From Microbispora rosea (GTDB lineage Bacteria; Actinomycetota; Actinomycetes; Streptosporangiales; Streptosporangiaceae): a stretch of DNA of 64,000 nucleotides. The stretch spans positions 62,001 to 126,000 of the forward strand of contig NZ_FTNI01000004.1 of NCBI RefSeq assembly GCF_900156315.1, in the 5' to 3' direction. The notes under the pieces are model-generated. The model had not been told where the DNA came from and did no database searches. It worked only from the letters and a program-made list of their open reading frames with translations. The first letter of the stretch is position 1. Every line of letters starts with the position of its first letter. A program made the position numbers and the translations under genes. Shown here in pieces: positions 61,303-64,000 of this stretch.

Positions 61303-61938
61303 TCAGGGAAGCCGATCCACTCGAATCGAACCAGGAGTCAGCGGCCGGGCGTAGGACGCCTCCCACTGCCCGCCCTGCACACGCTGGAACGACAGCAGGC
61401 GGCCGTCGCCCGTCCGGTAGTCGGCGAAGTCGAGCAGACCGCGCTCGGGCAGCCCGGTGTTCCCCTCCGAGCGGAAGGCGGCCGTGCCGCGCTCGATCGG
61501 GGAGAACTCCAGGCCGTCGACGATGAGCATGTGCCTGGCCGGCACCATGCCCTGGGTCGGTACGTCGGTCCATAACAGGACCTCCAGGTGGAGGGTCTCG
61601 CCCTCCTTGCCCGGCCGTTCCTCGACCGACAGCCAGTTGTAGCGCCGGGCGCCCTCGTCCAGCAGGTACTCCGTCCACTTCTCGCCCTGCATCGTGCAGT
61701 GCAGGGCGCCGACGGCCCGGTAACGGGCGGCCTCCACGTAGACGGTGTCGCCCACCCTGATCGTGCGGGGGTCGAAGAAGTCGGGTTCCGCCTCGGGATC
61801 ACGCGGCGACGGCTCTCCCGGCGCGGCGGGCGGTGTGCGGACCGGCTCGCGCGCACGTGCGCGCCGGGTCACGGCGATGGCGCCCAGCACGACGGCGACC
61901 GTGGCGAGGCCAAGCACGATCACGATCGCTGTCGTCAT
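61303..61938 (-). CDS. DUF4178 membrane protein
   Basis: A 211-residue protein with one N-terminal membrane helix (2-22), a Pro/Arg-rich linker and a DUF4178 domain (IRVGDTVYVEAARYRAVGAL, EYLLDEGARRYNWLSVEE, LLDFADYRTGDGRLLSF). ATG 61938 defines the start; a longer frame upstream is antisense to dapC. Function unknown. Confidence 0.88.
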   Translation of the reverse strand: MTTAIVIVLGLATVAVVLGAIAVTRRARAREPVRTPPAAPGEPSPRDPEAEPDFFDPRTIRVGDTVYVEAARYRAVGALHCTMQGEKWTEYLLDEGARRYNWLSVEERPGKEGETLHLEVLLWTDVPTQGMVPARHMLIVDGLEFSPIERGTAAFRSEGNTGLPERGLLDFADYRTGDGRLLSFQRVQGGQWEASYARPLTPGSIRVDRLP

Positions 61939-61949
61939 GGCGGGCGATC

Positions 61950-63050
61950 CTACTGGAGGCGGCTCACCGCCGCATCGACGCGCTCGTCGGTGGCGGTGAT
62001 GGCGACGCGGACATGGTCGCGCCCGGCGTCGCCGTAGAACTCGCCCGGCGCGACGAGGATGCCACGCTCGGCCAGCGCGCGCACCTGGTCCCAGCAGCCG
62101 GTGCCGTTGGTGGCCCACAGGTAGAGCCCCGCGGCCGAGTGCTCGATCCGCCAGCCGGCCCGCTCCAGCGCGGGCCGCAGCACCGCCCTGCGCCGGGCGT
62201 ACCGCTCGCGCTGCTCGTCGGCGTGCGCGTCGTCGTCCAGCACGGCCGCCGTGGCGGCCTGGACCGGTGCGGGCATCATCATGCCGGCGTGCTTGCGCAC
62301 CTCCAGCAGCCGCCGTACGAGCCGGGGATCGCCGGTGACGAAGCCGGCGCGGTATCCGGCGAAGTTCGACCGCTTCGACAGCGAGTGGACTGCGAGGAGG
62401 TTCTCGTGGGAGCCCTCGCACACGTCCGGGTGGAGGACGGAGACCGGGTGCTCCTCCCAGCCCAGCTCGATGTAGCACTCGTCGGACGCGACGACCGCGC
62501 CGCGCTCGCGCGCCCACGCGACGACCTTGCGCAGGTGCTCGGCGGGCAGGACGCGCCCGGTGGGGTTGGACGGCGAGTTCACCCAGACGAGGGGCACCCG
62601 CTCGGGGCCCAGCGCGAGGAGCCCGTCGGTCGCGAAGGGCTCGGCCCCGGCCAGCCTCGCACCCACGTCGTACGTGGGATAGGCGAGCTCGGGGAAGACC
62701 ACGCGCTCGCCGGGCCGCACGCCGAGCAGCGTCGGCAGCCAGGCCACCAGTTCCTTGGAGCCGATGGTCGGCAGCACGTCGGCGGGGTCGATCGTGACGC
62801 CGTGCCGCCGCCGCAGCCAGCCCGCGGCCGCCTCACGCAGCCGCGGCGTGCCGTACGTCAGGGGATAGCCGGGGCTGTCGGCGGCGGCGGCGAGCGCCTC
62901 ACGGGCGACCGGGGGAACCGGGTCGACGGGCGTGCCGACCGACAGGTCGACGATCCCGCCGGGATGCGCCCGCGCCAGGTCCTGATAGGGCACGAGCCGA
63001 TCCCATGGGAAGTCCGGCAACGCAAGCAAAGAAAATCCCCCAGTCGTCAC
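61950..63050 (-). CDS. dapC: Succinyldiaminopimelate transaminase
   Basis: A 366-residue PLP-dependent class I/II aminotransferase of the DapC type (Rv1178-like, next to ferredoxin as in mycobacteria). The PLP lysine is in SLSKRSNFAGYRAGF, and phosphate/pyridine contacts are in NSPSNPTGR and SDECYIELGWE. Works upstream of dapE. ATG 63050 is 36 bp after the ferredoxin stop. Confidence 0.94.
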   Translation of the reverse strand: MTTGGFSLLALPDFPWDRLVPYQDLARAHPGGIVDLSVGTPVDPVPPVAREALAAAADSPGYPLTYGTPRLREAAAGWLRRRHGVTIDPADVLPTIGSKELVAWLPTLLGVRPGERVVFPELAYPTYDVGARLAGAEPFATDGLLALGPERVPLVWVNSPSNPTGRVLPAEHLRKVVAWARERGAVVASDECYIELGWEEHPVSVLHPDVCEGSHENLLAVHSLSKRSNFAGYRAGFVTGDPRLVRRLLEVRKHAGMMMPAPVQAATAAVLDDDAHADEQRERYARRRAVLRPALERAGWRIEHSAAGLYLWATNGTGCWDQVRALAERGILVAPGEFYGDAGRDHVRVAITATDERVDAAVSRLQ

Positions 63051-63085
63051 GGACCACGCCGGTCAGGCGTCGATCAGTGGTCCGG

Positions 63086-63412
63086 TCAGTGGTCCTCGCC
63101 CTGCGGCGGGAGCGCCGCGACGAGCGGGTGGTCCTTGTTGATCTTTCCGACCTTCGAGGCGCCGCCGGGCGACCCCAGCTCCTCGAAGAAATCGACGTTG
63201 GCCTTGTAGAAGTCCTTCCACTGCTCGGGAAGGTCGTCCTCATAGAAGATCGCCTCTACGGGGCACACCGGCTCGCACGCACCGCAGTCCACGCACTCGT
63301 CGGGGTGGATGTAGAGCATGCGTTCGCCCTCGTAGATGCAATCGACGGGGCACTCCTCGATGCACGCCTTGTCCAGGACGTCCACGCAAGGCTGCGCGAT
63401 GACGTACGTCAC
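63086..63412 (-). CDS. fdxA: 7Fe/8Fe ferredoxin FdxA
   Basis: A 108-residue ferredoxin. Cluster cysteines: C9, C17, C21, C25 and C40, C43, C46, C50 ([12 protein letters not shown]). The C-terminal extension after 60 is typical of actinobacterial FdxA/FdxC. GTG 63412 follows AAGGAG by 6 nt. It gives low-potential electrons; the partner is not in view. Confidence 0.95.
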   Translation of the reverse strand: MTYVIAQPCVDVLDKACIEECPVDCIYEGERMLYIHPDECVDCGACEPVCPVEAIFYEDDLPEQWKDFYKANVDFFEELGSPGGASKVGKINKDHPLVAALPPQGEDH

Positions 63413-63509
63413 CTCGGGCTCCTTCTGGGTTGCACGGCTCGACCGCGGGTTGCTAGCCCTAGTATTGCGGTGCCTGCCGACTAGCCGGAACAGGAGGGGG
63501 GCAATCGTC

Positions 63510-63752
63510 GTGGCCCCTCGGTTCGGAGCCCGTCTCGTGATCGCCATCACCCCTGCGGACGTGGGCAAACGGGTGACGACGCGACGCAGGGTGCCCGGTG
63601 GGCACCGGGACGCCGTCGGCGTGTTGGAATCCTGGCACGACGGGATGCTTACCGTGCGCAAACGGGACGGAAGCCTCGTAGAGATCGCCGAGGACACCCT
63701 GGCCGCCGCCAAGGTCGTGCCGCCCGCGCCACCCGCACCGCCAGCCCGGTAA
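63510..63752 (+). CDS. Short SH3-like conserved protein beside fdxA
   Basis: An 80-residue basic protein ([45 protein letters not shown]). The pattern resembles the small N-terminal SH3-like domain found before the GNAT domain of Rv0428c-type acetyltransferases that sit beside fdxA in many actinomycetes; here the GNAT part is absent. GTG 63510 has AGGAGGGGGG about 8 nt before it. Confidence 0.65.
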   Translation: MAPRFGARLVIAITPADVGKRVTTRRRVPGGHRDAVGVLESWHDGMLTVRKRDGSLVEIAEDTLAAAKVVPPAPPAPPAR

Positions 63753-63838
63753 TCCCCGCGCCTGGTGCGTGCGCCAACTAGGTAATGCCCCAGCGCGCCG
63801 CCGGGAACGACCACCGCCGGGCGGGGAGCATACGCGGC

Positions 63839-64000
63839 GTGACCATACGTGCCTGCGTCGTGACGATCTCCTCGGCGGCCCTCCTCCTGTTCGCGGTCTC
63901 CGCGTGCTCGAAGCCGTCGTCGTCGCCCTCGTCGGACAAGCCGCTGCCGCCTCTGAACCCACGCGCCGACAGTCTCGAGTCCGGGTTCGGCACCATGGAC
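63839..64000 (+). CDS. Lipoprotein, N-terminal part only
   Basis: The first 54 codons of an exported lipoprotein. GTG 63839 opens a basic start and hydrophobic core, then the lipobox AVSAC with Cys at residue 23, followed by a Ser/Pro-rich linker ([17 protein letters not shown]). LspA encoded at 8414 would process it. Family cannot be told from this fragment. Confidence 0.7.
   Translation, partial: MTIRACVVTISSAALLLFAVSACSKPSSSPSSDKPLPPLNPRADSLESGFGTMD

Noticed and set aside
1..64000. tRNA, rRNA and insertion sequences
   Set aside because: No cloverleaf with TTCGA-type arm, rRNA signature, transposase or terminal inverted repeats were noticed by eye.

Overview
The window is very GC-rich with strong G/C at third codon positions, and holds genes typical of Actinomycetota: TatB, SigE with its zinc anti-sigma factor, MoeZ, a two-gene Ku/ligase/polymerase NHEJ set, DUF3107 and DUF3117. 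Gene order and teichoic-acid and DUF content suggest a Streptosporangiaceae-like actinomycete (Microbispora/Nonomuraea relatives). The family assignment is inference. No tRNA, rRNA, transposase, CRISPR or origin was seen.

Two conserved chromosomal blocks, both recognisable in Mycobacterium tuberculosis, frame the window. Block 1 is adnA-like helicase (1-1410), ATL protein (12109-12441), moeZ (17967-19145), TetR / DUF3107 / ferritin-like / DEAD helicase (30118-34542), comparable to Rv3202c-Rv3211. Block 2 is MgtE_N-CBS, DUF1003, Mrp, tatB, htrA, rseA, sigE, methyltransferase, then tag, DivIVA-like, a folP2 relic, LOG proteins, dapE, dapC and fdxA (46393-63412), comparable to Rv1234-Rv1177.

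Accessory DNA interrupts block 1 in three places. (A) 1754-11880: a translationally coupled HEPN / adenine methyltransferase / half-HsdS operon that looks like a defence system, an MmyB-type regulator with an SDR, a tiny secreted peptide, RDD and DUF6010 membrane proteins with a duplicated gene relic, lspA and a giant CDP-glycerol glycerophosphotransferase. (B) 12933-17905: two copies of a membrane protein plus subtilase pair. One subtilase has an intact Asp/His/Asn/Ser set and the other has lost all four residues. An autoregulated-looking membrane protein/winged-helix pair follows. (C) 20190-30045: an array of six small secreted Asn/Lys/Trp-rich proteins, then Ku, ligase and polymerase.

The array in (C) is the most unusual part. 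Five of its six genes are preceded, 123-144 nt before the start codon, by a bipartite element with fixed spacing (MYAA-N8-CAAAAG-N12-GTTTGTCG, last copy degenerate). Hairpin leaders follow, and three of the cassettes end in nearly the same GGGCTCCGGCG terminator. The proteins share a signal peptide but have low-complexity mature parts, as expected for surface or matrix proteins. No family is recognised.

From 34.8 to 45.4 kb are housekeeping and metabolic genes: alpha/beta hydrolase, MpaB-like oxygenase, RecB-type nuclease, an MBL protein lacking metal ligands, DUF6758, NUDIX, a 1105-residue membrane-anchored beta-propeller, CPBP protease, CoA-ester lyase and EamA transporter. The right end, transcribed mostly leftward, carries envelope stress (sigE-rseA-htrA-tatB), peptidase A, paaX/paaG, DNA repair (tag) and lysine/peptidoglycan precursor synthesis (dapE, dapC).
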